Below, in pieces: positions 41,091-49,858 of a DNA stretch of 64,000 nucleotides (within the stretch, counting starts at the first letter, position 1; every line of letters starts with the position of its first letter). The stretch spans positions 91,248-155,247 of the forward strand of contig DATAGP010000019.1 in assembly GCA_036263655.1 (NCBI GenBank), read 5' to 3'. The DNA is from Schlegelella_A sp036263655. GTDB taxonomy: Bacteria; Pseudomonadota; Gammaproteobacteria; Burkholderiales; Burkholderiaceae_C. The notes under the pieces were generated by a model. It was not told the origin of the DNA. It searched no databases and was given only the letters and a program-made list of their open reading frames with translations. A program made the position numbers and the translations under genes.

Positions 41091-42271
41091 GACTGTGGTT
41101 GGCCGTCGTGTCCCTGGTCGTGGTCGCCGGCTGCGCCGCGCCGCAGGCCACCCAGCTCAGCAACGAGCTCCCCTTCGAGCAGGCGGTCGCCCAGGCCACC
41201 GACGGGCTCGCCGCCCAGACGCAGAAGCTGCCCGCCTTCCTGGCCCGCGTCGAGTCGCGCCTGAACAAGCGGGGCGTGGTCCTCGATCCGATGCTCGACG
41301 CCGCGACCGGCCAGCAGACAGCGGCGACGACGCTGCTCGAACGCCGCGTGTCGAGCCGGCTGACGACGAACTTCGACCAGTTCGAGATCCTGCCTTTCCA
41401 GTCGGCCAACCTGGCTCGCGCGCAGTACCTCCTGACCGGCACGATGACGCGGGTCGGGGGCGACGGCACGGCGAGGAAGCGCGCCTTGCAGATCAACCTC
41501 GCGCTCACCGACATGAAGAGCGGCACGGTCGTCGCGCAGGCCTCGGCGCTGGCCCAGGACGAGGGCCTGGACCACACGCCGCTCGCCTACTACCGCGACA
41601 GCCCGGTGCTGGTGAAGGACAAGGTCATCGAGGGCTACGCGCGCACCTCGGCGACCCCTCCGGGGCAGCCCGGCGACGCCTTCTACCTCGAGCGCATCGC
41701 CGCCGCCGCGCTCATCAACGAAGCGACCAACCTCTACAACGAGGAGCGCTACGTCGAAGCGCTCGGGCAATACCGCAGCGCGCTGGCGACGCCCACCGGC
41801 GAGCAGCTGCGCGTGCTCAACGGCATCTACCTGGCGAGCGCCAAGCTGGGGCGCATGCAGGAGGCCGAGCAGGCGTTCGGCCGCGTCGTCGCGCTCGGCA
41901 TTGCCTACAACGAGCTGGGCCTGAAGTTCCTGTTCAACCCCGGCAGCACCGACTTCTGGTCCGACACGCGGGTCAGCGGCGCGTATCCGATGTGGCTGCG
42001 TCAGATCGCGCGCGAGAGCACGGCGGCGCGCGTCTGCATGAACATCGTCGGCCACACCAGCCGCACCGGCTCGGAGGCGACCAACGACGCGCTCTCGCTG
42101 CAGCGCGCCAACACCATCCGCCAGCGCCTCGCCGGCGAAGCGGCGACGCTTGCGGCGAAGACGCGCACCTCGGGCATGGGCTTTCGCCAGAACATCGTGG
42201 GCAGCGGCAGCGACAACGCCGTCGATGCGCTCGATCGCCGCGTCGAATTCAAGATCGTGCCCTGCGGGTAG
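41087..42271 (+). CDS. lipoprotein with OmpA-like C-terminus, kinase partner 2
   Basis: A 394-residue predicted lipoprotein with a short signal and lipobox VAGC (Cys16). It is paralogous along its whole length to the lipoprotein at 37959: LPAFLARVESRL, VVLDPMLDAATGQQTAATTLLERRV, QYLLTGTM, the TPR-like ALGQYRSALATPTGEQLRV and the OmpA-like end NIVGHTSRTGSEATNDALSL to DRRVEFKIVPC. The ATG at 41087 overlaps the kinase stop and has AAGAGGGAG close upstream; GTG 41081 is an alternative. Probably located at the outer membrane and bound to peptidoglycan, where it could meet the kinase's outer segment. Confidence 0.87.
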   Translation: MRLWLAVVSLVVVAGCAAPQATQLSNELPFEQAVAQATDGLAAQTQKLPAFLARVESRLNKRGVVLDPMLDAATGQQTAATTLLERRVSSRLTTNFDQFEILPFQSANLARAQYLLTGTMTRVGGDGTARKRALQINLALTDMKSGTVVAQASALAQDEGLDHTPLAYYRDSPVLVKDKVIEGYARTSATPPGQPGDAFYLERIAAAALINEATNLYNEERYVEALGQYRSALATPTGEQLRVLNGIYLASAKLGRMQEAEQAFGRVVALGIAYNELGLKFLFNPGSTDFWSDTRVSGAYPMWLRQIARESTAARVCMNIVGHTSRTGSEATNDALSLQRANTIRQRLAGEAATLAAKTRTSGMGFRQNIVGSGSDNAVDALDRRVEFKIVPCG

Positions 42272-42278
42272 CGGTGCC

Positions 42279-42617
42279 GTGGCGGAGCGACGCCCGCGCT
42301 CGCACCACTACAGCGTCTACGTCGTCGAGCTGTCGGCGGCGGTCTGGAACGTGCCGGGCTTCCGCCGCGCCAACCCGGAGCACCGGCCGGGCAAGCCGTG
42401 CGTTTATGTCGGCATGACCGGGCTCGACCCGGACCTTCGCTTCGACCGGCACAAGGCCGGGATCCAGGCGAACCGCTTCGTCTTCGAATACGGGCTGCGC
42501 CTGCTGCCCGAGCTGTACGAGGTCTACAACCCGATGCCGTACGCCGGCGCCTGCGAGATGGAAGTCGAGCTCGGCATCGGCCTGCGCGAAGCCGGCTACG
42601 CCGTCTGGCAGGCCTAG
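42279..42617 (+). CDS. GIY-YIG-like small nuclease-fold protein
   Basis: A 112-residue protein with GIY-YIG superfamily features. The two strands are YSVYVVEL and PCVYVGMTGLDPDLRFDRHK, which gives the second Tyr, Gly, Thr, Arg and His-Lys positions. A late glutamate (ACEMEVELG) could be the metal ligand. The first strand has VYVVEL rather than GIY, and a 20-residue insert separates the strands. GTG at 42279 starts eight bases after the second lipoprotein stop, so it may belong to that operon. Its stop overlaps the stop of the convergent methyltransferase gene at the palindrome CTAG. Confidence 0.75.
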   Translation: MAERRPRSHHYSVYVVELSAAVWNVPGFRRANPEHRPGKPCVYVGMTGLDPDLRFDRHKAGIQANRFVFEYGLRLLPELYEVYNPMPYAGACEMEVELGIGLREAGYAVWQA

Positions 42618-43906
42618 GCCGTTCCCTGGCCGCTTCCGGTCTGCGTCAGGGCGCCGCGCTGCACGAGCAGCGTCTCGAGACATTGCGCGCGGATGCCGTA
42701 GAAGTCCTTCACGTCGCGCACTTCGGCCTGCGCGCGGACGCTGCGCTCGCCGGGGTCGCGCCGGGTCGCCAGGATCATCTTGTTCTTGCTCGTGTGCTCG
42801 AGCGACACGAACTCGAACACCTTGGCCTCGTAGCCGCACGACTCGAGCAGCAGCGCGCGCAGGCTGTCGGTCACCATCTCCGCTTCCTGGCCGAGATGGA
42901 TGCCGTGCCGCAGCACGCCGGCGAGGGCGGCCGGGCGATGCATCTGCGGCCGCAGCTCCTTGTGGCAACACGGCGAGCAGACGAGCACGCCGGCGCCGCC
43001 GCGCAGCCCGAGGTCGAGAGCGTGGTCGGTCGCCGTGTCGCAGGCATGCAGGGCGATCATGACGTCGACCTCGCCCGGCGCGAAGCTGCGCAGGTCGCCC
43101 TGAACGAAGCGCAGTCCCTCCATGCCGCATCGCCGTGCCGCGGCATTGCACAGGTCGACCAGGTCCGGCCGCAGCTCGACGCCGCTCACCTCCGGTGCCC
43201 GCCCGAAGCGCCGGCGCAGATGCTCGTGCACGGCGAAGGTCAGGTAGCCCTTGCCGGCGCCGAAGTCGACGACCCGGAGCGGCGGGCCATCGTCGCGTCG
43301 CGCCGGCAGCGCGTCGAGGGCGGGGTCGAGCACCTCCAGGAACCTGTCGATCTGCCGCCACTTGCGCGCCATCGCCGGAATCAATCGATGCTGCGCGTCG
43401 GTGATCCCGAGCTCGACGAGGAACGGCAGGTCGAGCGACAGGCGACGCGCGCGGACGCGGTCGTGCGCCGCAGGCGGCGCCGCGCTGGCGTCCTCCGACT
43501 GGGGCAGCGGCGGTGCGGCGACGTGCCGCGCCTCGGCGCTTGCTTCCTTCTGCGGCGCCCGCGCATGACGGCGCAGGGCCGCGTGGCCCTTGCGATTGAT
43601 CATGATCTGCAGGTCTTCGCCGGCCGCGTGCAGGGTCGCATGCGCGAACGAGGTCGCCGAGCCGGGTTCGAGCCGCGTCCGCAGCTCGGCGAGGGCGGCC
43701 TCGACGCTGAAGTTCTTCGTCACGTCGCGCGTCGCATGGCTGTCGGTGAACGACAGCACCGGCTCGCCGTGCAGCGCGATCCGGCGCAACCGCGCCGCCT
43801 TCAGGTCCGCGCTCCGGTGGCGCGGCTTGGACAGCACCAGCGACTCGAACGTGCCGGCCGCCAGGGCGGCCCGCACCTGATGCACGAAGTCGTCGATCGC
43901 GGTCAC
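42614..43906 (-). CDS. SAM-dependent methyltransferase, METTL25/Methyltransf_32-like
   Basis: A 430-residue cytosolic protein. The N-terminal 150 residues are family-specific (LSKPRHRSADLKAARLRRI, TKNFSVEAAL). The methyltransferase core has VVDFGAGKGYLTFAVHEHL (motif I), SGVELRPDLVDLCN (motif II), the acidic VDVMIALHACDTATD and the Cys-rich VLVCSPCCHKEL. ALHACDTAT and PCCHKE are characteristic of this group, which includes suspected RNA or protein methyltransferases. The substrate is unknown. It is divergent from the LysE gene and convergent with the GIY-YIG-like gene. Confidence 0.85.
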   Translation of the reverse strand: MTAIDDFVHQVRAALAAGTFESLVLSKPRHRSADLKAARLRRIALHGEPVLSFTDSHATRDVTKNFSVEAALAELRTRLEPGSATSFAHATLHAAGEDLQIMINRKGHAALRRHARAPQKEASAEARHVAAPPLPQSEDASAAPPAAHDRVRARRLSLDLPFLVELGITDAQHRLIPAMARKWRQIDRFLEVLDPALDALPARRDDGPPLRVVDFGAGKGYLTFAVHEHLRRRFGRAPEVSGVELRPDLVDLCNAAARRCGMEGLRFVQGDLRSFAPGEVDVMIALHACDTATDHALDLGLRGGAGVLVCSPCCHKELRPQMHRPAALAGVLRHGIHLGQEAEMVTDSLRALLLESCGYEAKVFEFVSLEHTSKNKMILATRRDPGERSVRAQAEVRDVKDFYGIRAQCLETLLVQRGALTQTGSGQGTA

Positions 43907-43965
43907 GCCGAATTGTCCCCGAGCCGGGGAGAATGGCGTATTCCCGCTCCCCTTGCCCGCGCCCC

Positions 43966-44580
43966 ATGTTCGGAATCGCCGACTACCCTGCCTTCGTCGT
44001 CGCGGTGATCGTCTTCCTGATGATCCCGGGCCCTGGCAACCTCGCGCTCATCACCTCCACGAGCAAGGGGCGGGTCGCCGGCGGGCTGGCGGCCACGGTG
44101 GGCGTGATCGTCGGCGACCAGGTCCTGATGTGGCTGGCCGTCGCCGGCGTCGCCGCCTTGCTGACCGCCTACCCTCCCGCGTTCCGGGCCGTGCAGTGGA
44201 TCGGCGCGGCTTACCTGGCGTGGCTCGGACTGCGCATGCTGCTCGCCAGGCCGGGCGCGGCACCGATCCTGAACATCCGCGCCGGTCACCACTTCCGCCA
44301 GGCATTCACGATCACCCTGCTGAACCCCAAGGCGATCGTCTTCTACATGGCCTTCTTTCCCCTCTTCGTCGATCCGGCGCGCCATGCCGGCCTGACGACG
44401 TTCGCCGTCATGGCAGCGACGATCGCGGCGCTGACCTTCCTCTACGGCCTGGGCGTCACGCTGCTGACCCACCTGCTGGCCGAGCGGCTGCGCGCCAGCC
44501 CGAGGATCGGCCGGCTGTTCAGCCAGGCCGCGGGCGTGTTCATGATCGGCTTCGGCGTCAAGCTCGCCCTCTCGCGCTGA
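43966..44580 (+). CDS. LysE-family amino acid exporter
   Basis: A 204-residue inner-membrane protein with six hydrophobic segments. The first segment carries the family motif FLMIPGPGNLALITSTSKGR, and LNPKAIVFYMAFFPLFVDP is the second LysE/RhtB hallmark. It exports amino acids or homoserine lactone-like molecules, and the specific substrate is not predictable. The ATG at 43966 fits the normal family N-terminus (MFGIADYPAFV); an in-frame upstream ATG would add 11 atypical residues. Confidence 0.92.
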   Translation: MFGIADYPAFVVAVIVFLMIPGPGNLALITSTSKGRVAGGLAATVGVIVGDQVLMWLAVAGVAALLTAYPPAFRAVQWIGAAYLAWLGLRMLLARPGAAPILNIRAGHHFRQAFTITLLNPKAIVFYMAFFPLFVDPARHAGLTTFAVMAATIAALTFLYGLGVTLLTHLLAERLRASPRIGRLFSQAAGVFMIGFGVKLALSR

Positions 44581-44592
44581 GGAGCGCCCGAG

Positions 44593-45081
44593 CTAGGCCG
44601 CCAGCGGCTCCGCACGGCGGCGCAGCGATTCGAGCACGGCGTCGAGATCGATCCGGCTCGTCAGCAGCTCGGCCATTTTCGGCGTGCACTGGTCGGCGAC
44701 GCGGCTGAAGGCGAACCAGCCGAAGCCGTCCATCTCGGGCCGATGGCGGCCCGACCCCCGCTCGACGAAGAAGCTGTCGCAACGCAGCAGGCGCGTGTCG
44801 AAGCGCGGCGCCAGGAACGCGAACAGATGCAGATCCTTCTTGGCCGTGTAGGCGTGCCGGCCGAGGTCGAGGGCCGCCTCGGCTGCGAGCTCGAGGCCCG
44901 ATTCCTCGCGGGTCTCGCGCAGCGCCGCCTGCAGCGGGCGCTCGTCGGCATGGATGCCGCCCTTGGGCAGGTCCCAGTGCCTTTGTCCCGTGACGTGGCA
45001 CAGCAGCAGCTCGCGCGTGCCGGTCAGGAGCACGGCACCGCAGCTGAGCCGGCGCGAGTGGGAAGAACAGTCGTCGAGCAC
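44593..45081 (-). CDS. NUDIX hydrolase
   Basis: A 162-residue pyrophosphohydrolase. The Nudix box is complete (GGIHADERPLQAALRETREE then SGLEL), with the REXXEE metal-binding glutamates. RHWDLPKGG precedes the box, as in enzymes for dinucleoside polyphosphates. The start is taken as GTG at 45081 (VLDDCSSHSRRLSCGAVLL); the frame is open further to an ATG at 45141, which would add 20 basic residues. The gene is convergent with the LysE-type gene. The YbhB-type gene lies upstream on the same strand. Confidence 0.87.
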   Translation of the reverse strand: MLDDCSSHSRRLSCGAVLLTGTRELLLCHVTGQRHWDLPKGGIHADERPLQAALRETREESGLELAAEAALDLGRHAYTAKKDLHLFAFLAPRFDTRLLRCDSFFVERGSGRHRPEMDGFGWFAFSRVADQCTPKMAELLTSRIDLDAVLESLRRRAEPLAA

Positions 45082-45153
45082 GCCTCGATTGTCGCGCTGC
45101 CGCTTTCTGCGTGGCGCGCGCGAGGCGAATCCGCCCGCCAACTCTTGACGTGT

Positions 45154-45795
45154 TCAGACGGCGACCGGCGGGACGGGCGCGGGCACCGCCGAACGGTCGT
45201 CGGCCGGTATGGACGTGTCGGGCCGCTCGTAGGTGCCGATCAGGCAGCCGCTCGCCAGCCCATGCTCGCGCACCGCCTCGAGCACCGCGTCGCGGCCCGG
45301 CGAGCCATCGAAGGCGGCGCCGGCCTCGAGCGCGAAGACCTGGAAGGCATAGCGGTGCGTGCCGTGTCCCGGCGGCGGGTCGGGCGGCAGCCAGCTCGCC
45401 TGCAGGAACGAGTTGCGGCCGACCTGAAGGCCGATGCCGTCGTTGTCCTTGCTCGGCAAGGCGCCTTCGGCCAGCGAGCCTTCGCCAGCGGCCTCGATGC
45501 CGACGACGATCGCGTGCACCAGCGGCTGCGGCGTCGGCGCGTCCGCGTCCTCGACGATCAGGACCAGCGACGCCGCCGAGTCCGGCACGCCCATCCACTG
45601 CAGCGGCGGCGACAGGCCGACGCCGTCGGCGGTGTAGCGCTCCGGGATCGGTGCGTGGTCGGCGAAGGCGAGGCTGCTCACGGTGATCGCGGCCATGCCC
45701 TGGCGCATGTCGACGGCGTTGAACGCCGTCTTGTCGAGGCCCGCACGCTGCTCGCGCAGGGCATGGCCGATGACGTCGGGGAGCTTCTCGAGCAT
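45154..45795 (-). CDS. YbhB/YbcL family Raf kinase inhibitor-like protein (PEBP fold)
   Basis: A 213-residue protein of the phosphatidylethanolamine-binding fold. Family motifs are HAPIPERYTADGVGLSPPLQW, SLVLIVEDADAP (anion-binding Asp and Pro), LVHAIVVGI and GTHRYAFQVFAL. The first 35 residues precede the domain. Ligand and role are unknown in bacteria; despite the name, a kinase inhibitor function is not established. It lies 46 bases after gyrB on the same strand and may be read from the same transcript. Confidence 0.88.
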   Translation of the reverse strand: MLEKLPDVIGHALREQRAGLDKTAFNAVDMRQGMAAITVSSLAFADHAPIPERYTADGVGLSPPLQWMGVPDSAASLVLIVEDADAPTPQPLVHAIVVGIEAAGEGSLAEGALPSKDNDGIGLQVGRNSFLQASWLPPDPPPGHGTHRYAFQVFALEAGAAFDGSPGRDAVLEAVREHGLASGCLIGTYERPDTSIPADDRSAVPAPVPPVAV

Positions 45796-45841
45796 GCGGT
45801 TCTCCAGGGCCGGAGGGCTCTGCCGGCACATGGCATGCCGC

Positions 45842-48487
45842 TCAGACGTCGATGTTCGCCACCCGCAGCGCGTTGCCCTCGATGAAGTTGCGGCGCGGCT
45901 CGACCTCATCGCCCATCAGCATGGTGAAGACCCGGTCTGCCTCGATGGCGTCATCGAGCTGGACCCGCAGGAGGCGTCGCACGGCCGGATCCATGGTCGT
46001 CTCCCACAGCTGGGCCGGGTTCATCTCGCCGAGGCCCTTGTAGCGCTGGCGCCCGACGGCGCCCTCGGCCTGCACCAGCAGCCAGGCCATCGCTTCGCGG
46101 AAGTCGCCGACCTTGGCTTCCTTCTGGCGATCGCCCTCGCCGCGCTTGACGACCGCGTCCTTGCCGACGAGGCCCTTGAAGGTCTGTCCTGCCGTGCTGA
46201 GGGCCTCGTAGTCGGCACCATGCACGAAGTCGGCGCTGATCACGCTCGACTTGACGTTGCCGTGATGCAGGCGACTGATGCGCAGGATGTGCTTGTCGGT
46301 GCGCGCATCGAACTCGGCCGCGACCTCCGCATCGCGCAGCATCGACTGCAGCGCGCGCGCGGAGACTTCCGCGGCCTCGAGGCTGTCGAGGTCGAGCGAC
46401 AGGCCGTTGGCGATCGCACGCAGCGCGTCGACGTCCATCCAGCTCGACAGCCGCTCGACGACGTTCTTGGCGATGACGTACTTCTGCGCCAGCGCTTCGA
46501 GGGTCTCGCCCTGCAGCACCGGCGCGGCGCCGCCGTTGCCCGACGCACCGTGGCCCGTCTCGAGGCGCGCGTCCTTGAGAGCCACCCGCATCAGGTAGGT
46601 GTCGAGCTCGTGGCCGTCCTTCAGGTACTGCTCGTCCTTCCCGAACTTGACCTTGTAGAGCGGCGGCTGGGCGATGTAGATGTGGCCCCGCTCGACGAGC
46701 TCCGGCATCTGCCGGAACAGGAAGGTCAGCAGCAGCGTGCGGATGTGCGCGCCGTCGACGTCGGCGTCGGTCATGATGATGATGCGGTGGTAGCGCAGCT
46801 TGTCGACGTTGAAGTCGTCGCCGCCGCTGCCCTTGCCGATGCCGGTGCCGAGCGCCGTGATCAAGGTCAGGATCTCGTTGCTCGTGATGAGCTTCTCGTA
46901 GCGCGCCTTCTCGACGTTGAGGATCTTGCCGCGCAGCGGCAGGATCGCCTGGAACTTGCGGTCCCGGCCCTGCTTGGCCGACCCTCCGGCGGAATCGCCC
47001 TCGACGATGTAGATCTCGCAGAGCGCCGGGTCCTTCTCCTGGCAGTCCGCGAGCTTGCCGGGCAGGCCCATGCCGTCGAGCACGCCTTTCCTGCGCGTCA
47101 TCTCGCGCGCCTTGCGCGCCGCCTCTCGGGCCCGCGCCGCATCGACGATCTTGCCGCAGATGATCTTGGCGTCGGCCGGGTTCTCGAGCAGGTAATCGTT
47201 GAGGGCGCGGCCGACGACGTCCTCGACCGGCGCGCGAACCTCGCTCGAGACGAGCTTGTCCTTGGTCTGGCTCGAGAACTTCGGCTCCGGCACCTTGACC
47301 GAGAGCACGCAGGTCAGGCCCTCGCGCATGTCGTCGCCGGTGACCTCGACCTTGGCCTTCTTGGCCAGCTCGTTGTCCTCGATGTACTTGTTGATGACGC
47401 GCGTCATCGCCGCGCGCAGTCCGGTGAGGTGCGTGCCGCCGTCGCGCTGCGGAATGTTGTTGGTGAAGCAGAGGACGTTCTCGCCGTAGCCGTCGTTCCA
47501 TTGCATCGCGACCTCGGCCGTGATGATGCTGCCCTGCTCGCTTCCCTTCGATCCGGTCGCGTAGAAGACGTTCGGATGCAGCACCTTCTTGCCGGTGTTG
47601 ATGAACTCGACGAAGCCCTTGACGCCGCCGGCGAAGGCGAAGTCGTCGGCCTTGTTGTTGCGTTCGTCGACCAGGCGGATGCGCACGCCGTTGTTCAGGA
47701 ACGAGAGCTCGCGCAGTCGCTTGCTGAGAATGTCGTAGTGGAAGTCGATGTTCGAGAAGATCTCGAGATCGGGCAGGAAGTGGACCTCGGTGCCCCGCTT
47801 CTCGGTCTCGCCGATGACCTTCATGGGCGAGATCGCATGACCGTCGCGCTCGACGATCTCGCGGTCCTGCGGCACGCCCTGGCGGAACTCCATGAAGTGC
47901 GCCTGGCCCTCCCGGCGCACCGTCAGGCGCAGCCACTTCGACAGCCCATTGACGCAAGACACGCCGACGCCGTGCAGGCCGCCCGACACCTTGTAGCTGT
48001 TCTGGTTGAACTTGCCTCCGGCGTGCAGCTCGGTGAGGGCGATCTCGGCCGCCGAGCGCTTGGGCTCGTGCTTGTCGTCCATCTTGACGCCGGTCGGAAT
48101 GCCGCGGCCGTTGTCGATGACCGAGACCGAGTTGTCGGTGTGGATGGTGACGACGATGTCGTCGCAGAAGCCGGCCAGGGCTTCGTCGATGGAGTTGTCG
48201 ACGACCTCGAAGACCAGGTGGTGCAGGCCGGTGCCGTCGGAGGTGTCGCCGATGTACATGCCGGGGCGCTTGCGCACCGCTTCCAGACCCTCCAGGATCT
48301 GGATGCTGCCCTCGCCGTAGACGTCCTCGCTGCCGTCGCCGTCGGCGCCCGTTCTCAGCACGCTGCCATTGCTCGGCGGCGTCGAGCCGGGTACGGGCAG
48401 GGGACTGTTCGTCGCCTTGGCCGCCATGTCGGTGTGCGTGCCGGCGATCTCGGGCTTCTTGTCGTGATCGTTGTCTTTGGAGGTCAT
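45842..48487 (-). CDS. gyrB: DNA gyrase subunit B
   Basis: The ATPase and TOPRIM subunit of gyrase, about 881 residues. The GHKL ATPase begins at YGEGSIQILEGLEAVRKRPG and includes DNGRGIPTG and GLHGVGVSCVN. TOPRIM has YIVEGDSAGGSAKQGRDR and TDADVDGAHI; the C-terminal gyrase-specific tail ends with RRNFIEGNALRVANIDV. An N-terminal extension of about 48 residues precedes the conserved start. The start is ATG 48487; GTG 48502 is in frame and equally possible. It follows dnaN by 10-25 bases. Confidence 0.97.
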   Translation of the reverse strand: MTSKDNDHDKKPEIAGTHTDMAAKATNSPLPVPGSTPPSNGSVLRTGADGDGSEDVYGEGSIQILEGLEAVRKRPGMYIGDTSDGTGLHHLVFEVVDNSIDEALAGFCDDIVVTIHTDNSVSVIDNGRGIPTGVKMDDKHEPKRSAAEIALTELHAGGKFNQNSYKVSGGLHGVGVSCVNGLSKWLRLTVRREGQAHFMEFRQGVPQDREIVERDGHAISPMKVIGETEKRGTEVHFLPDLEIFSNIDFHYDILSKRLRELSFLNNGVRIRLVDERNNKADDFAFAGGVKGFVEFINTGKKVLHPNVFYATGSKGSEQGSIITAEVAMQWNDGYGENVLCFTNNIPQRDGGTHLTGLRAAMTRVINKYIEDNELAKKAKVEVTGDDMREGLTCVLSVKVPEPKFSSQTKDKLVSSEVRAPVEDVVGRALNDYLLENPADAKIICGKIVDAARAREAARKAREMTRRKGVLDGMGLPGKLADCQEKDPALCEIYIVEGDSAGGSAKQGRDRKFQAILPLRGKILNVEKARYEKLITSNEILTLITALGTGIGKGSGGDDFNVDKLRYHRIIIMTDADVDGAHIRTLLLTFLFRQMPELVERGHIYIAQPPLYKVKFGKDEQYLKDGHELDTYLMRVALKDARLETGHGASGNGGAAPVLQGETLEALAQKYVIAKNVVERLSSWMDVDALRAIANGLSLDLDSLEAAEVSARALQSMLRDAEVAAEFDARTDKHILRISRLHHGNVKSSVISADFVHGADYEALSTAGQTFKGLVGKDAVVKRGEGDRQKEAKVGDFREAMAWLLVQAEGAVGRQRYKGLGEMNPAQLWETTMDPAVRRLLRVQLDDAIEADRVFTMLMGDEVEPRRNFIEGNALRVANIDV

Positions 48488-48512
48488 CGAGGATGTGGTC
48501 ACGTCTTCTTCT

Positions 48513-49619
48513 TCAGATCCGCATGGGCATGACGACGTACTTGAAGCCGGCCTGGTCGGGCACCGTGATCAGCGCGCTCGAGTTGGTGTCCTGCAGCTCC
48601 ACCGTCACCATCTCCTGGCCCATGTTGGTGAGCGCATCGATCAGGTAGGTGACGTTGAAGCCGATCTCGATGGCATCGCCGCCGTAGTCGATCTCGAGCT
48701 CTTCCATCGCCTCTTCCTGCTCGGCATTGCTCGAAGCGATCCGCAGGGTGCCCGGCTCGATGTTGACGCGCACGCCCTTGAACTTCTCGCTGGTCAGGAT
48801 GGCCGCGCGCTGCAGGCTCTGCAGGAAGGGCGAGCGTCCGAGCGTCACCTTGTTGCGATGGTTCTTCGGGATGACGCGGTTGTAGTCGGGAAACTTCCCC
48901 TCCACGAGCTTGGACACGAACTCCATGCCTGCGAACGAGAACTTCGCCTGGTTCGGGGCGAAGCGCATCTCGATGGGCGCATCGTCGTCGCGCAGCAGCC
49001 TCTGCAGCTCGAGCACCGTCTTGCGCGGCAGGATCACCTCCTGCTTCGGGATGTCCGCCTCGAGCGTCGCCTGCGCCAGCGCAAGCCGGTGCCCGTCGGT
49101 GGCGACGAGGGTCAGATTCCGGCCCTCGGCGACGAACAGGATGCCGTTGAGGTAGTAGCGGATGTCGTGCACCGCCATGGCGAAATGCACCTGCGAGACG
49201 AGGCCGCGCAGCGTCTTCTGCGGCACGCTGAACATCGGCCCGAAGTCGGCCGACTCCTGGACCAGCGGGAAGTCGTCGGCCGGCATCGTCTGCAGCGTGA
49301 AGCGGCTCTTGCCGCCGGCCAGCGTCAGCTTGGACTGCGTCGCCGTCAGCGTCACCGTCTGGTCGGACGGAAGCGATCGAAGAATGTCGATCAGCTTGCG
49401 CGCGCCGACGGTGGTCGAGAAGCTCGCGTTGTCGCCGGCCAGCTCCGCGTTTGTGCGCACCTGGATCTCGAGGTCGCTGGTCGTGAACTCGATCTGCGGC
49501 CCGTTCTTGCGGATCAGCACGTTGGCGAGGATCGGCAGCGTGTGCCGGCGCTCGACGATTCCCGAGACGGCTTGCAGCGCGCTCAGGAATTTTTCTTGTG
49601 CTGCTTTCAAGACGATCAT
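48513..49619 (-). CDS. dnaN: DNA polymerase III beta subunit (sliding clamp)
   Basis: A 368-residue clamp subunit with three copies of the clamp fold. Recognisable segments are MIVLKAAQEKFLSALQAVSGIVERRHTLPILANVL at the start (first 20 residues MIVLKAAQEKFLSALQAVSG), ATDGHRLALAQ in the middle and NVTYLIDALTNMGQEMV near the end, finishing VMPMRI. It confers processivity on the replicative polymerase. It sits in the conserved dnaA-dnaN-gyrB order, 239 bases downstream of dnaA. Confidence 0.97.
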   Translation of the reverse strand: MIVLKAAQEKFLSALQAVSGIVERRHTLPILANVLIRKNGPQIEFTTSDLEIQVRTNAELAGDNASFSTTVGARKLIDILRSLPSDQTVTLTATQSKLTLAGGKSRFTLQTMPADDFPLVQESADFGPMFSVPQKTLRGLVSQVHFAMAVHDIRYYLNGILFVAEGRNLTLVATDGHRLALAQATLEADIPKQEVILPRKTVLELQRLLRDDDAPIEMRFAPNQAKFSFAGMEFVSKLVEGKFPDYNRVIPKNHRNKVTLGRSPFLQSLQRAAILTSEKFKGVRVNIEPGTLRIASSNAEQEEAMEELEIDYGGDAIEIGFNVTYLIDALTNMGQEMVTVELQDTNSSALITVPDQAGFKYVVMPMRI

Positions 49620-49858
49620 GTCAACCTCTCAAGATGGTTGTCGTAGTAGGTAGAGGCGCTTTTTGTGGACAAGCCTATTTTCCTTCCTCACGACAGTGAC
49701 TTAGCAAGGCTCGAAAGCTGTCGACGGAGGCCTGTCGCCGCTGTCGTCGAAAGCGAACAACTCCGCTCGGACACGCCGGGCGGTGCACAGATCGCACTTC
49801 CCGTGCAAGTTGTCCCCAGCGTTGTTGCTTGACAGATCGCGTTTTCGCTGCCCGCATC
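49620..49858. promoter_or_regulatory. dnaA-dnaN intergenic region
   Basis: A 239-base gap that is clearly less GC-rich than its flanks near the dnaN end (TTTTTGTGGACAAGCCTATTTTCC). One near-consensus DnaA box TTGTCCACA lies on the minus strand at 49664-49672, and a weaker TTGTCCCCA lies at 49810-49818. It probably holds the dnaN promoter and contributes to DnaA autoregulation or origin function. No small gene was found. Confidence 0.5.

Noticed and set aside
45683..48532. A 949-codon open frame antisense to gyrB
   Set aside because: gyrB on the minus strand is unambiguous; the antisense frame is a composition artefact.
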